From: an uncultured Lachnospiraceae bacterium
GTDB taxonomy: Bacteria > Bacillota > Clostridia > Lachnospirales > Lachnospiraceae
DNA length: 64,000 nucleotides
Direction: 5' to 3'
Assembly: GCA_910588845.1 (NCBI GenBank)
Contig: CAJURU010000017.1
Span: 1 to 64,000, forward strand
Shown: positions 9,872-19,036 of the stretch, piece by piece
Layout: each line of letters opens with the position of its first letter
Position numbering within the stretch: position 1 is the stretch's first letter
Notes under the pieces: model-generated
The model's input: only the letters and a program-made list of their open reading frames with translations
Told to the model about the DNA's origin: nothing
Databases searched by the model: none
Position numbers and translations under genes: made by a program

Positions 9872-9900
9872 TTGTTTTTTTGTGTTTTTTTCTATATAAT
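9872..9900 (+). promoter_or_regulatory. predicted sigma-A promoter of the GH127/GH146 gene
   Basis: TTGTTT (9872-9877), a 17-bp spacer, then a perfect TATAAT (9895-9900). The likely start of transcription near 9907 gives a leader of about 37 nt to the ATG at 9944. Confidence 0.6.
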
Positions 9901-9943
9901 TTAGGTTATCTAATAATACTTCATATATGGAAGGGAGAAAAAT

Positions 9944-12900
9944 ATGAGAAAACAAACGGACATTTTATGCTTTTTGCAAAAAGCAGCGGCAATTTGCCTG
10001 ACGGCGGCAGTGTGCATTACGTCGCTGCCAGCCACAGGAATGCACACTGTGAAAGCGGCAGCAGCGGCAGACCGTAAAGATCCATCTATTGTTTATTTTG
10101 TAGATTGTGGAGATTATGTGGTCGATACGGTCAGCGAAGGAGATCAGCTGGGAACACACAACAGCGTTACCGATCAGGTATACGGGGAAGATCCTGTAAC
10201 TGGTTACAAATGGGGGATTGTCGATACAATCAGCAATCCGCTCAAAAATGGCGAGTGTAAAAACGGCGGTGTGAGCACAGATAATACATGGCCTTATGAA
10301 AGCAATCCGGCAAATAAAGACGTAGCGAAAACGGCATCCAACCGTTATACAAAGAACCAGTTTGAGAGTGGTATTGAGGAACGATATCTCGACTATAAGT
10401 TTGAGGTGGAAAACGGTAAGTATGAAGTAACTATTTGCTGTACGGATCCCTGGGGGTGTTCAAAATCCCCTAACGCTTATCTGAATTATGGGAAGGACAC
10501 CCAGGTTACATTGAAAGAAGGCGTGGAAGCATCCGCACAGAAACCGGCTAAAAAAGTTGTCGACGTGACGGATGGAGAATTGACCGTCAACCTGAGAGGC
10601 AGGACGGACGCCAATAAAGCGATCAATCTTTGCTATATCTTGATTACTTCTTATTCAGAGCCGACGGAGGAAGAAATCAGAAAGAAAGTCAGCAAAGATT
10701 ATGCAGCTTTGGATTTAGGAAGCAGTGAAATCAAGACGGATATTGAACTTCCCACAGCAGGGACAAACGATACGACTATCACCTGGAAAAGTTCCAATGA
10801 AGCGGCTTTGTCTTCTACCGGCAGGGTAACAAGGCCTGCGGCGGGAAAAGCGGATATTCCTGTAACCTTGACGGCAACGATTTCCTATCAGGGGCAGTTT
10901 TCCATGACAAAGGAATTTAAGGTTAAGGTTATGGCTGCGAGCGATATGGAGAGTTTGGAAGAGTTTGCATATGGAGATGTAAATATTACCGATGATTATT
11001 ACAATAATGTTGCTGCTAAGGATGTAGAATTCCTCAATAAATTTGATCCGGACAGATTAATGTATAATTTCCGCCTGACAGCGGGATATACAAAGGCAGA
11101 GATTAAAGCGAAAGACGTACATAATAATGGAAGCGGCGCTGAAAATCCTTATCCCGGCGGCTGGGAGAACAGCCGTATCGGCGGCCACACGATGGGACAT
11201 TATCTGGCGGCGGCAGCGCAGGCAGTTGCAAACGGTTATGGAGATGTGGCTGGAGAAGACGGCCTTACATTGAATCAGCGTCTGGATTATATGATTGATG
11301 AATTGAAGGACTGCCAGGATAAACTTGGGACAGGGTTCATCTTTGGCGCGACTATGGCAGATGTGAAGGACCCGGAACGCCAGTTTAATTTACTGGAACA
11401 GGGAACTACATCTGACACTTGGGTGCCATGGTATACGATGCACAAGATTGTCAATGGATTGGTAGAGACTTATCGGTTAGCAGGGAATGAGACTGCGCTT
11501 GAGGTGGCGGAGAATCTTGGCGAATGGATTTACAACAGGACTTTAAAATGGGACGCCAACGTTCAGAAACGCGTGTTAAATGTAGAATACGGCGGAATGA
11601 ATGATTGTCTTTATGAACTCTATAAATGTGTTAAGGCGAGAGGCGATTATGCAAGTGTAGATCATTTTAAGGAAGCGGCCCATAAATTTGATGAGACAGA
11701 ATTGTTTGACAGAGTACTTGCAGGTGAACCGAATGTATTAAACGGCAGACATGCCAATTGTACGATTCCTAAATTCATGGGCGCGCTGAACCGCTACCGT
11801 GCATTGAAAGATGAGGGGGATGAAAGCAGGTATTTACAGTATGCAGAGTCCTTCTGGACTTTAATTACGGAGAAGCACACCTATATTACAGGCGGAAACA
11901 GTGAATGTGAATTTTTTGGGGCAGATAACGTGCTTGATTTGGAACGCTCTCACTGTAACTGTGAGACTTGCAACACGCACAATATGTTGAAGCTGACAAG
12001 AGAATTGTACCGCATAACCGGCGATAAGAAATACGCAGATTACTATGAGAATACGTTTATCAATGCCATTATGGCCAGCGTCAATGAAGAAACAGGTATG
12101 ACAACTTATTTCCAGCCGATGGCGACAGGATATTTCAAAGTATACTGTAACCCGGATTTGGAGAGAAACTATTTCTGGTGCTGTACGGGCACAGGTCTTG
12201 AGAACTTTACTAAGTTGGGCGACAGCTTCTACTATTACACTGGTGATAAGCTGATTGTAAACCAGTACACGAGTTCTGAGGTTACCTGGAAGGACAAAGG
12301 GGTTACGCTGAAACAGGAGACGTCAATTCCCAATACAGATAAGGCTTCCTTTACCGTTCAGTTATTAAACGGCAAGACAAGCGCAGCCTTTGATTTGCGT
12401 CTGCGCGTGCCGGACTGGGCAGTCAGCGCTCCCACCGTCAAAGTAAATGGAACAGCACAGAATGCAGCGGTCAGCAATGGTTATGTTTCGCTCAACAGGA
12501 CATGGAAATCTAATGATAAAGTAGAGATTACGCTGCCGATGGGAATTAAGGCATACACGCTTCCTGATAATGCGGGAACCACTTATGGATTTAAGTATGG
12601 GCCAATCGTTCTGGCGGCAGAACTTGGAGTAGATGACAGGAGAGATACTTATCAGATAGGCGTGCAGTGCGATGTCTGCAAGATTAAAATTGTCAATGGA
12701 CAGGAGAGAGTTACAACTGCCGGATATGGCAGTACTTCTAACCAGGGAACTTTAAGTTCTGAGAATTTGAATGTTTTGGCTGAAGATACTGTAGCAGAAT
12801 ATATGGCAAATATTGAAAAGCATCTGGTTAAGGACGCTAATTCACTGAGCTTTACCCTTACAGGTACGGATTGGGGCGGCGAGCAGGATTTGAAATTTAC

Positions 12901-14506
12901 GCCTTACTACAGGATTACAGACCAGAGATACGGTATTTACTGGCTGTTCCAGGAATTAGACCCGCAAGTAATTCAGCAGCAGATTTTAGGCTCGAAAGAA
13001 GCCGGCCGCGACGCCAACGTTAATTTGAGCGGCGTGGGAATCGGTTACGGTTCACAGACGGAAGGAAATGCGGATACTTATCCATGTATGGCAGAAGAAG
13101 GAACCGGTTCTACCGGAAGTATGGCGAACCTTACCCGTTATGCTAATGCGGGCGGAAGTTTCTCTTATCTGTTTAAGGTGGATAAAAGCAAGAAAAATTA
13201 CATTAGCTGTCAGTATTCCAAGGCGGATAATGGCAAGACTATGGTAATCAAGGTGGGAGATACAGTAATTGCCACAGATACGCTGGATTATAAAGGGGAT
13301 CAAGACATATATATTGTAAAGTATGAGATTCCGGCGGAGGTTGTTGCCACAGCATCGCCTTATGAATTGAAAGACGATACTACGGGACAGGTTGAAGTCA
13401 GAGATGTGTTACGTATTTCGTTCAGCGGTAAGGAAGGCGAGGAATCGCCAAGCCTTTGGAAGAATGCAAGTACCATGACGGAGTACAGCCACAATGCAGG
13501 TATCAAAAAACTTACTTCCAATGTGGGAACTGTAAGTAAAACCAATACTGGCTATCAGTTGACTGTGCCAAAAGGTACGCAGCAGGTTGAGATAAAAACC
13601 GAATTACAGGATAAATACGGTTTATTGTATGTGAACGGCGCTTTGACAGATGATACCCGGGCAAAGAGGATTACGCTTGGAAGCGGAGATACTATCGTCA
13701 ATCTTCAGGTATTTGCCGAAGATCATGAGACGAAAGCAGATTACAAGCTCGTTATCAAGTTTATATCTGTCAGCGGCATAAAAATCACTCCGACGGCAAA
13801 GTCTATGTCTGTGGGAGAGAGCGTAAAGCTCAACTGTACTGTGACGGCTGCCAACGCTGCCGATAAAGCGGTAAGCTGGAAATCCAGCAATACTGCTGTG
13901 GCGACAGTGGATCAGAATGGTAAAGTTACAGCCAAAAAACAGGGAACAGCTATCATTACAGCTACCAGCAAAATCAACAGCAGCCTCAAGGCAACCTGTA
14001 AAATTACAGTAAAGAAACCGTCGCTTGCAATTACGGGAACTGCGGATTTGGCCAAAGGCAAGAGCCTCAAGCTGAAAGCAAAGCTGACAAACCTGAAAGG
14101 TTCCGTAAAATGGACAATTAATTCCAAAAAGTTTGCAACGATTAAGTCTAATGGAACTACGGCAACTTTAAAAGCAAAGAAAAAAGTTGGCAAAGTAAAA
14201 GTAACGGCTCAGGTGGGAAGTATTAAGAAGACAGTTACGATCCAGGTAGTAAATCCAGTTAAGAGTATTAAGCTGAATGCGAAGTCAAAGAGCATTAAGG
14301 CGAAGAAGAGCTATAAGCTGAAAGCGACGGTTCTGCCTAAGAATGCTACGAATAAGAAAGTTACTTACAAGAGCAGCAATACGAAGGTGGCCACAGTCAG
14401 CAGTTCCGGTAAGATTAAAGCTAAGAAGAAAGGTAAAGCGACGATTACCGTTACCAGCAAGTCGAACCCCAAGGTAAAAACAAAATGCAAGATCGTTGTG
14501 AAATAA
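9944..14506 (+). CDS. secreted GH127/GH146-type beta-L-arabinofuranosidase
   Basis: A 1520-residue exported enzyme of the DUF1680 (Glyco_hydro_127) superfamily. Order: signal peptide (about 1-37); malectin-like carbohydrate-binding region (about 45-230); an Ig-like domain (TWKSSNEAALSSTGRVTRP, about 250-330); catalytic alpha/alpha barrel (about 345-930) with GGHTMGHYL; a GH146-associated beta domain (about 1000-1180); a cadherin-like sandwich (about 1185-1275); three Big2 domains to the end. In characterised GH127 enzymes zinc is bound by a Glu and three Cys, one of them the nucleophile. The equivalents here are Glu674 and Cys676 in CETC and Cys746-Cys747 in WCCTGTG, so activity is expected. 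The expected product is L-arabinose from beta-linked arabinofuranosides. The GGHxxGHYL motif is closer to GH146 than to HypBA1. Confidence 0.9.
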   Translation: MRKQTDILCFLQKAAAICLTAAVCITSLPATGMHTVKAAAAADRKDPSIVYFVDCGDYVVDTVSEGDQLGTHNSVTDQVYGEDPVTGYKWGIVDTISNPLKNGECKNGGVSTDNTWPYESNPANKDVAKTASNRYTKNQFESGIEERYLDYKFEVENGKYEVTICCTDPWGCSKSPNAYLNYGKDTQVTLKEGVEASAQKPAKKVVDVTDGELTVNLRGRTDANKAINLCYILITSYSEPTEEEIRKKVSKDYAALDLGSSEIKTDIELPTAGTNDTTITWKSSNEAALSSTGRVTRPAAGKADIPVTLTATISYQGQFSMTKEFKVKVMAASDMESLEEFAYGDVNITDDYYNNVAAKDVEFLNKFDPDRLMYNFRLTAGYTKAEIKAKDVHNNGSGAENPYPGGWENSRIGGHTMGHYLAAAAQAVANGYGDVAGEDGLTLNQRLDYMIDELKDCQDKLGTGFIFGATMADVKDPERQFNLLEQGTTSDTWVPWYTMHKIVNGLVETYRLAGNETALEVAENLGEWIYNRTLKWDANVQKRVLNVEYGGMNDCLYELYKCVKARGDYASVDHFKEAAHKFDETELFDRVLAGEPNVLNGRHANCTIPKFMGALNRYRALKDEGDESRYLQYAESFWTLITEKHTYITGGNSECEFFGADNVLDLERSHCNCETCNTHNMLKLTRELYRITGDKKYADYYENTFINAIMASVNEETGMTTYFQPMATGYFKVYCNPDLERNYFWCCTGTGLENFTKLGDSFYYYTGDKLIVNQYTSSEVTWKDKGVTLKQETSIPNTDKASFTVQLLNGKTSAAFDLRLRVPDWAVSAPTVKVNGTAQNAAVSNGYVSLNRTWKSNDKVEITLPMGIKAYTLPDNAGTTYGFKYGPIVLAAELGVDDRRDTYQIGVQCDVCKIKIVNGQERVTTAGYGSTSNQGTLSSENLNVLAEDTVAEYMANIEKHLVKDANSLSFTLTGTDWGGEQDLKFTPYYRITDQRYGIYWLFQELDPQVIQQQILGSKEAGRDANVNLSGVGIGYGSQTEGNADTYPCMAEEGTGSTGSMANLTRYANAGGSFSYLFKVDKSKKNYISCQYSKADNGKTMVIKVGDTVIATDTLDYKGDQDIYIVKYEIPAEVVATASPYELKDDTTGQVEVRDVLRISFSGKEGEESPSLWKNASTMTEYSHNAGIKKLTSNVGTVSKTNTGYQLTVPKGTQQVEIKTELQDKYGLLYVNGALTDDTRAKRITLGSGDTIVNLQVFAEDHETKADYKLVIKFISVSGIKITPTAKSMSVGESVKLNCTVTAANAADKAVSWKSSNTAVATVDQNGKVTAKKQGTAIITATSKINSSLKATCKITVKKPSLAITGTADLAKGKSLKLKAKLTNLKGSVKWTINSKKFATIKSNGTTATLKAKKKVGKVKVTAQVGSIKKTVTIQVVNPVKSIKLNAKSKSIKAKKSYKLKATVLPKNATNKKVTYKSSNTKVATVSSSGKIKAKKKGKATITVTSKSNPKVKTKCKIVVK

Positions 14507-14589
14507 GCATAAATAAATTGGTATTTCGCCATTCCATTTTTTGGAGATATGGTATCAGGCGTTAAGCACAAGGAAACAGCATCAAAAGA

Positions 14590-14617
14590 GCGGCAAATCA
14601 TTCACATGGTTTGCCGC
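14590..14617. terminator. bidirectional terminator between convergent genes
   Basis: Stem gcggcaaa (14590-14597) with tttgccgc (14610-14617), extended by aaa/ttt on the flanks, with short T- or A-runs on each side. It lies between the + strand glycosidase stop and the - strand ATPase stop and could serve both. Confidence 0.6.
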
Positions 14618-14667
14618 TTTATTGTGATCCATAACGCAAAGGAAGAATGTTGTCGGAATGTTGTTCA

Positions 14668-16368
14668 TTACATCCGCAGCTGGCGGTAGCGGTTCAGGCA
14701 GGCATATATTTCTTGTTTCCTGGGCATAGCATATCCGCCTGGAACATAGTTTCCTTCACAAACAGCTGAGATTCCTTTTTCATCTAAAATTTTCCCAAGT
14801 TCTTCTGCTGCGTCTCCTAATGTGCGTTTGCCGTCAAAGAGATGAAGCTGCGCATATTTCATCAATTGTCCCAATGTGCCAAGCTGCTCCATGTCCGTGA
14901 GCTGTTCTACGTAGCGCAAATCAATCGTGTCCTTATTGATGACAATAGAATCTTTTCCCTGTGTCTTAATCTTAATGCGGTCGTTCTTACGGAAAGCGCC
15001 ATCTACCTTGACAATCCTCTGATATGAGGGTTCATTTGCCGGGGAAACAGGTTCTTCCGGTAACGGAAAGGCTGCTGCTTCTCCTTTGGCAAATGCTGTA
15101 ATATCCTTGGGAAGATAATGGTCCATCTGGATAATGCAATCTGCCTTGTGGAAATAGGAGCCGGAACTTCCAGCCACAAGAATGGTGGAAATGTTCCGCT
15201 TGTTGGACAATTCCTGAACCCTGTCAATGAAAGGTGTAATCGGTTCTGATTTACGGTTGACAACGCGCTGCATCAATTCATCCCGTATCATAAAGTTAGT
15301 CGCGCTGGTATCTTCATCAATGAGCAACAGGTTAGAGCCTGTTTCTATGGCTTCCACAACGTTGGCTGCCTGAGAAGTGCTGCCGCTGGCATCCTCCGTA
15401 CAGAAATGAAGCGTATCCTTGCGGTTAGGAAGATTGTTGATAAACATAGAGATGTCCACCTGTTTAATGCTTCGGCCATCCTCCGCGCGGATTTTCATGG
15501 CGGTTCCATCCGTAATTACATACTCCCTGCCATCCCCGGCAATATGATTGTAGACGCCAAGTTCGAGGGCTTTGAGCAGCGTAGATTTACCGTGGTAGCC
15601 GCCGCCTACCACCAGGGTAATACCCTGTGGAATTCCCATACCCGTGATGTCCCCGTGATAGGGAAGGTTAAGCGTCACTTCCATAGATTCCGGGGATTGG
15701 AATGGTACGGCTCCTTTCATGGGTCTGTCGGAGACGCCTGATTCCCTGGGCAGAATAGAATTATTTGCCACGAAGGCGGACAAATTCAACCGCGTAAGCT
15801 CCTGGCGGATAAATTGCTGGTCTTCTGACAATTCTTTGTTTTTCTGTACTGCTTTGGCGTCCAAAGCGCTGTAGTATAGGGATTTCTTGACACAGCCAGG
15901 AAGAAACTCAAAGAGAATTTTGCACAGTTCCCGGGCATTGATGGTTCTTCCGTTGGCGGGAAAACCAACTTCCATGCGCACGATAACCATACCGTTTTTG
16001 TCAATTTCGCAGGCGGTGCGTTCTAAAATTTCCTGTCCGCAGCGGCTGACAGAGAGCAGGCCGCTCTTGCCGGAACCCTTTGCCTTAAAGGTAAACGATT
16101 GTACTTGCCTGGAAAACTGGCGAATCAGATAATCCTGCAAGGCAATCCGTTTATGTTTCTTATCATAGAGCTCTGTGGGAAAGCCCGCGAGTTTCCCCGG
16201 AACGTGGACGCTCACTTTTGAGGGAGCGGCAAAAGGATCTCCCTGTACATGGTCAATGGACAGCATATATCCCTCAAACTGCCAGCTTCCTCTGGTATCT
16301 TTGTAAGCCGGATAACCTCTGTGGTCAATCCGGTTCAATAATTCTCGCAAATCTGTAGATGTTTTCAT
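14668..16368 (-). CDS. ABC-class P-loop ATPase (PF09818 family)
   Basis: A 566-residue cytoplasmic protein of the 'predicted ATPase of the ABC class' family. It has an N-terminal domain of about 230 residues, then a Walker A (VGGGYHGKST, Lys261), a signature-like SGSTSQ and a Walker B NLLLIDEDTSATNF. It has no membrane segments and no partner permease, so it is not a transporter subunit; the family function is not established. The ATG at 16368 is preceded on the minus strand by GGAGG at good spacing. It is the only clear minus-strand gene of the window and is divergent from the xpaC-like gene. Confidence 0.85.
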   Translation of the reverse strand: MKTSTDLRELLNRIDHRGYPAYKDTRGSWQFEGYMLSIDHVQGDPFAAPSKVSVHVPGKLAGFPTELYDKKHKRIALQDYLIRQFSRQVQSFTFKAKGSGKSGLLSVSRCGQEILERTACEIDKNGMVIVRMEVGFPANGRTINARELCKILFEFLPGCVKKSLYYSALDAKAVQKNKELSEDQQFIRQELTRLNLSAFVANNSILPRESGVSDRPMKGAVPFQSPESMEVTLNLPYHGDITGMGIPQGITLVVGGGYHGKSTLLKALELGVYNHIAGDGREYVITDGTAMKIRAEDGRSIKQVDISMFINNLPNRKDTLHFCTEDASGSTSQAANVVEAIETGSNLLLIDEDTSATNFMIRDELMQRVVNRKSEPITPFIDRVQELSNKRNISTILVAGSSGSYFHKADCIIQMDHYLPKDITAFAKGEAAAFPLPEEPVSPANEPSYQRIVKVDGAFRKNDRIKIKTQGKDSIVINKDTIDLRYVEQLTDMEQLGTLGQLMKYAQLHLFDGKRTLGDAAEELGKILDEKGISAVCEGNYVPGGYAMPRKQEIYACLNRYRQLRM

Positions 16369-16411
16369 AAGAACCTCCGTGTATATAATTTTCCTTACAT
16401 TCTTCTCTACG

Positions 16412-16428
16412 CCGGCGCGGGGCGCCGG
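16412..16428 (-). other. GC-rich hairpin in the leader of the PF09818 ATPase gene
   Basis: A perfect 7-bp stem, ccggcgc/gcgccgg, with a ggg (plus strand) loop. It lies just downstream of the predicted minus-strand -10 element, so it would form at the very 5' end of the transcript. Such hairpins often protect mRNA, but a regulatory role is possible. Confidence 0.5.
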
Positions 16429-16438
16429 GACTTTCCAT

Positions 16439-16447
16439 ATTATAACA
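16439..16447 (-). promoter_or_regulatory. extended -10 promoter of the PF09818 ATPase gene
   Basis: On the minus strand TGTTATAAT is a perfect extended -10 (TGnTATAAT). A TTCACT lies 18 bp upstream as a weak -35. The leader to the ATG at 16368 would be about 60 nt. Confidence 0.55.
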
Positions 16448-16480
16448 TATTATCCTAAATACAGTGAATATAAAAAAATA

Positions 16481-16509
16481 TTGATTTTGCCGGGATAATG
16501 TTAGATAAT
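16481..16509 (+). promoter_or_regulatory. predicted promoter of the xpaC-telA operon
   Basis: TTGATT (16481-16486), 17-bp spacer, GATAAT (16504-16509). Transcription from near 16516 would leave a leader of about 85 nt before the chosen ATG at 16603. It runs divergently from the ATPase promoter. Confidence 0.5.
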
Positions 16510-16602
16510 GATACTATATTATTTATTTTTAGAATGGGTGAAATATCTTTTACAGTTTCATTCAAAATAGCCATATTTCGTTTATTTACAGGGAGAACAG
16601 AC

Positions 16603-17859
16603 ATGAATCCTGATTGGGAAAAATTGGGAAAAGATGTGCAGCACATTGTGGAGGACGCTGTCAATTCCCAGAATTTTAGTCAACTGAATAAGGCGATTAC
16701 CAACACGGTCAACGAGACGGTAGGCAGTATTCGTCAAGGGCTGCGCACGGCGGAGGAGAAGGTCAATAAGGAATGGAATAGAAAAAGTTACCGTTGGTAT
16801 AGTACAGATAATAAGCAGGAGAAACGCGGACAATGCAAGAAGCCTGAAACTTCCGCTGCGTGTGTGCGCAAAGCAAAAGTTTCAGCGTCCCATTATTTCC
16901 GAAGAAATGCAGGCGTCAAAGCCGGAGGATTGACACTGACGATTTGCGGCTGCATTCTCAATGCAGGTCTTGGCATGGCAGTAATGATTCTGTGTTTCGT
17001 GTCGCTGTTTCTGGGGAGTTTTCCTGTGGGAATCCGCATTGCGTTGTCTATACTTTTGCCGCTTTTAGCGGGAAGCGCTATTATGACGGGGGCTGGCAGC
17101 CATATGTTGTCATCCTTGAAAAGATACCGCACGTATATGGAAGCGTTGGGAGGGAAGACTTACTGCAATATTAAAGAGATTGCCAGGATGAGCGGGAAAC
17201 CGTCTTCCTTTGTGGTGAAGGATATCAGGAAAATGATTGCAAAAGGTTGGTTTGTCCAGGGACATCTCGACGAAGAACATACTTGTCTGATCGTCAGCCA
17301 TGACACCTACCGCGAATATGAAGAAATCAGGAAACAGCGTTTGGAACAGCAAAAGTTAGAGCAGTTGAGGATTCAGCAGGAAGCTGACAGCGGTAAACAG
17401 AGAGCGGAACATGAGCAGTTACAGAAGGTCATGGAAAAGGGACAGGAATATATCCTCAAGATCAGGGCATGCAACAATGCAATTCCAGGGGAAGAAATCT
17501 CAGGCAAAATTTCCCATATGGAAATGATTATCCAGAAAATATTTGACAGAGTTGGCGCGGACCCGGATTCTCTGGAAGACATTGACAAGATGATGGAATA
17601 TTATCTCCCCACTACAGTAAAACTGTTGGAAGCGTATCAGAGCCTGAGCGAACAGCCGGTACAGGGTGGGAATATCCAGTCTTCCAAAATTGAAATTGAA
17701 AATACGCTTGATACTTTGAACGGGGCGTTTGAAAAATTATTGGACAGCCTCTTTGAAGATGTGGCATGGGATGTGTCCTCGGATATATCCGTACTGCATA
17801 CGATGCTTGCCCAGGAGGGCCTTGCCGGGAATGAAGATTGGAAATCGAAAGGAGAATAA
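16603..17859 (+). CDS. XpaC-like protein (5-bromo-4-chloroindolyl phosphate hydrolysis family)
   Basis: A 418-residue protein resembling the PF10112 / XpaC family. Two hydrophobic segments lie close together (about residues 102-165, TICGCILNAGLGMAVMILC and RIALSILLPLLAG). A winged-helix-like stretch follows (CNIKEIARMSGKPSSFVVKDIRKMI), then a long Glu/Gln-rich helical region. The family name comes from an activity seen in a heterologous assay; the biological role is not known. I chose ATG 16603 (MNPDWEKLG) behind AGGGAGA; an in-frame ATG at 16498 would add 35 residues across the predicted promoter. The stop is 1 bp from the TelA-family start, a pairing common in Firmicutes. Confidence 0.75.
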   Translation: MNPDWEKLGKDVQHIVEDAVNSQNFSQLNKAITNTVNETVGSIRQGLRTAEEKVNKEWNRKSYRWYSTDNKQEKRGQCKKPETSAACVRKAKVSASHYFRRNAGVKAGGLTLTICGCILNAGLGMAVMILCFVSLFLGSFPVGIRIALSILLPLLAGSAIMTGAGSHMLSSLKRYRTYMEALGGKTYCNIKEIARMSGKPSSFVVKDIRKMIAKGWFVQGHLDEEHTCLIVSHDTYREYEEIRKQRLEQQKLEQLRIQQEADSGKQRAEHEQLQKVMEKGQEYILKIRACNNAIPGEEISGKISHMEMIIQKIFDRVGADPDSLEDIDKMMEYYLPTTVKLLEAYQSLSEQPVQGGNIQSSKIEIENTLDTLNGAFEKLLDSLFEDVAWDVSSDISVLHTMLAQEGLAGNEDWKSKGE

Positions 17860-17860
17860 T

Positions 17861-19000
17861 ATGAGCGAAGAGTTTAAGGAGTTTACAGAGACGCCCACCC
17901 TCACATTAGAGCCGTTTCAGGATCAAGCGCCAGCGGCGGAAGTGAAAGTGCAGCAGGATATACCTGCAATGGAGGAACCAGCGCTGACGGAGGAAGAACA
18001 GCGCATGGTGGAGCAATTCACCAGCCAGATTGATTTGAATAACACGAATGTCATACTTCAATACGGCGCGGGCACCCAGAAGAAGATGGCGGATTTTTCG
18101 GAGAAAGCCCTGGCAAATGTGCAGACCAAAGATTTAGGTGAAATTGGAGAATTGATTACAGGAGTAGTCGCAGAACTCAAAGGTTTTGATGCGGAAGAAG
18201 AGGAGAGAGGATTTTTCGGTCGTCTGAAAAAATCAACGCAGAAACTCAGTAACTTAAAGTCAAAATACGATAAGGCGGAAGTAAACGTCAATAAAATCTG
18301 CAAAGTATTGGAAGGACATCAGGTACAGCTTTTAAAAGACGCTGCCCTTCTGGATAAAATGTACGAGCAGAACAAAGTATATTTTAAAGAATTGTCTATG
18401 TATATCCTCGCCGGGAAGCGCAAACTTGAGCAAGTGAGGACGACAGAACTTCCAGCGCTGCTAGACAGGGCGAATAAATCAGGTTTGCCGGAAGACGCGC
18501 AGGCGGCAAAAGACCTGGATTCTCTCTGTACAAGATTTGAGAAAAAGATTCATGATTTGGAACTGACACGCATGATTTCTATTCAGACGGCGCCTCAAAT
18601 TCGTCTGGTGCAGAACAACGACACTATTATGGTGGAGAAAATCCAATCTACCATAGTAAATACGATTCCTCTGTGGAAAAGCCAGATGGTGCTCGCTATG
18701 GGTGTGGAACATTCCGTGCAGGCGTCCAAAGCGCAGCGGGAAGTAACGGACTTTACGAATGATCTGTTGAAGAAAAATGCTGAAAAATTAAAGATGGCGA
18801 CGATTGAGACGGCGAGAGAGTCTGAGAGAGGGATTGTGGACATGGAGACTTTGCGGGCGACGAACGAATCGTTGATTTCCACTTTAGATGAAGTTCTGCG
18901 CATCCAAGTGGAAGGAAAAGAAAAACGCAGGGAGGCAGAACAGGAAATGCAGCGTTTAGAGGGAGAATTGAAGACAAAGCTGTTACAATTGCAAAGTTAA
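17861..19000 (+). CDS. toxic anion resistance protein (TelA family)
   Basis: A 379-residue soluble, largely helical protein of the TelA / PF05816 family. Typical features are the QYGAGTQKKMADFSEKAL start of the conserved core, FFGRLKKSTQKLSNLKSKYDKAE, and a coiled-coil C-terminus with TRESERGIVDMETL-like sequence (seen here as TARESERGIVDMETL). The family is linked to tellurite and other envelope-stress resistance, usually with XpaC partners. I chose ATG 17861, with AAAGGAG inside the end of xpaC; the longer in-frame start at 17729 would overlap xpaC by 131 bp. It is translationally coupled to xpaC by its 1-bp gap. Confidence 0.85.
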   Translation: MSEEFKEFTETPTLTLEPFQDQAPAAEVKVQQDIPAMEEPALTEEEQRMVEQFTSQIDLNNTNVILQYGAGTQKKMADFSEKALANVQTKDLGEIGELITGVVAELKGFDAEEEERGFFGRLKKSTQKLSNLKSKYDKAEVNVNKICKVLEGHQVQLLKDAALLDKMYEQNKVYFKELSMYILAGKRKLEQVRTTELPALLDRANKSGLPEDAQAAKDLDSLCTRFEKKIHDLELTRMISIQTAPQIRLVQNNDTIMVEKIQSTIVNTIPLWKSQMVLAMGVEHSVQASKAQREVTDFTNDLLKKNAEKLKMATIETARESERGIVDMETLRATNESLISTLDEVLRIQVEGKEKRREAEQEMQRLEGELKTKLLQLQS

Positions 19001-19036
19001 TACAATAAGTATTAGGCAAAGAAGGAGAATTGTAAA

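Noticed and set aside
14668..16368. ABC transporter ATPase
   Set aside because: It has ABC-type motifs, but the N-terminal half and lack of a permease fit the PF09818 family and not a transporter.
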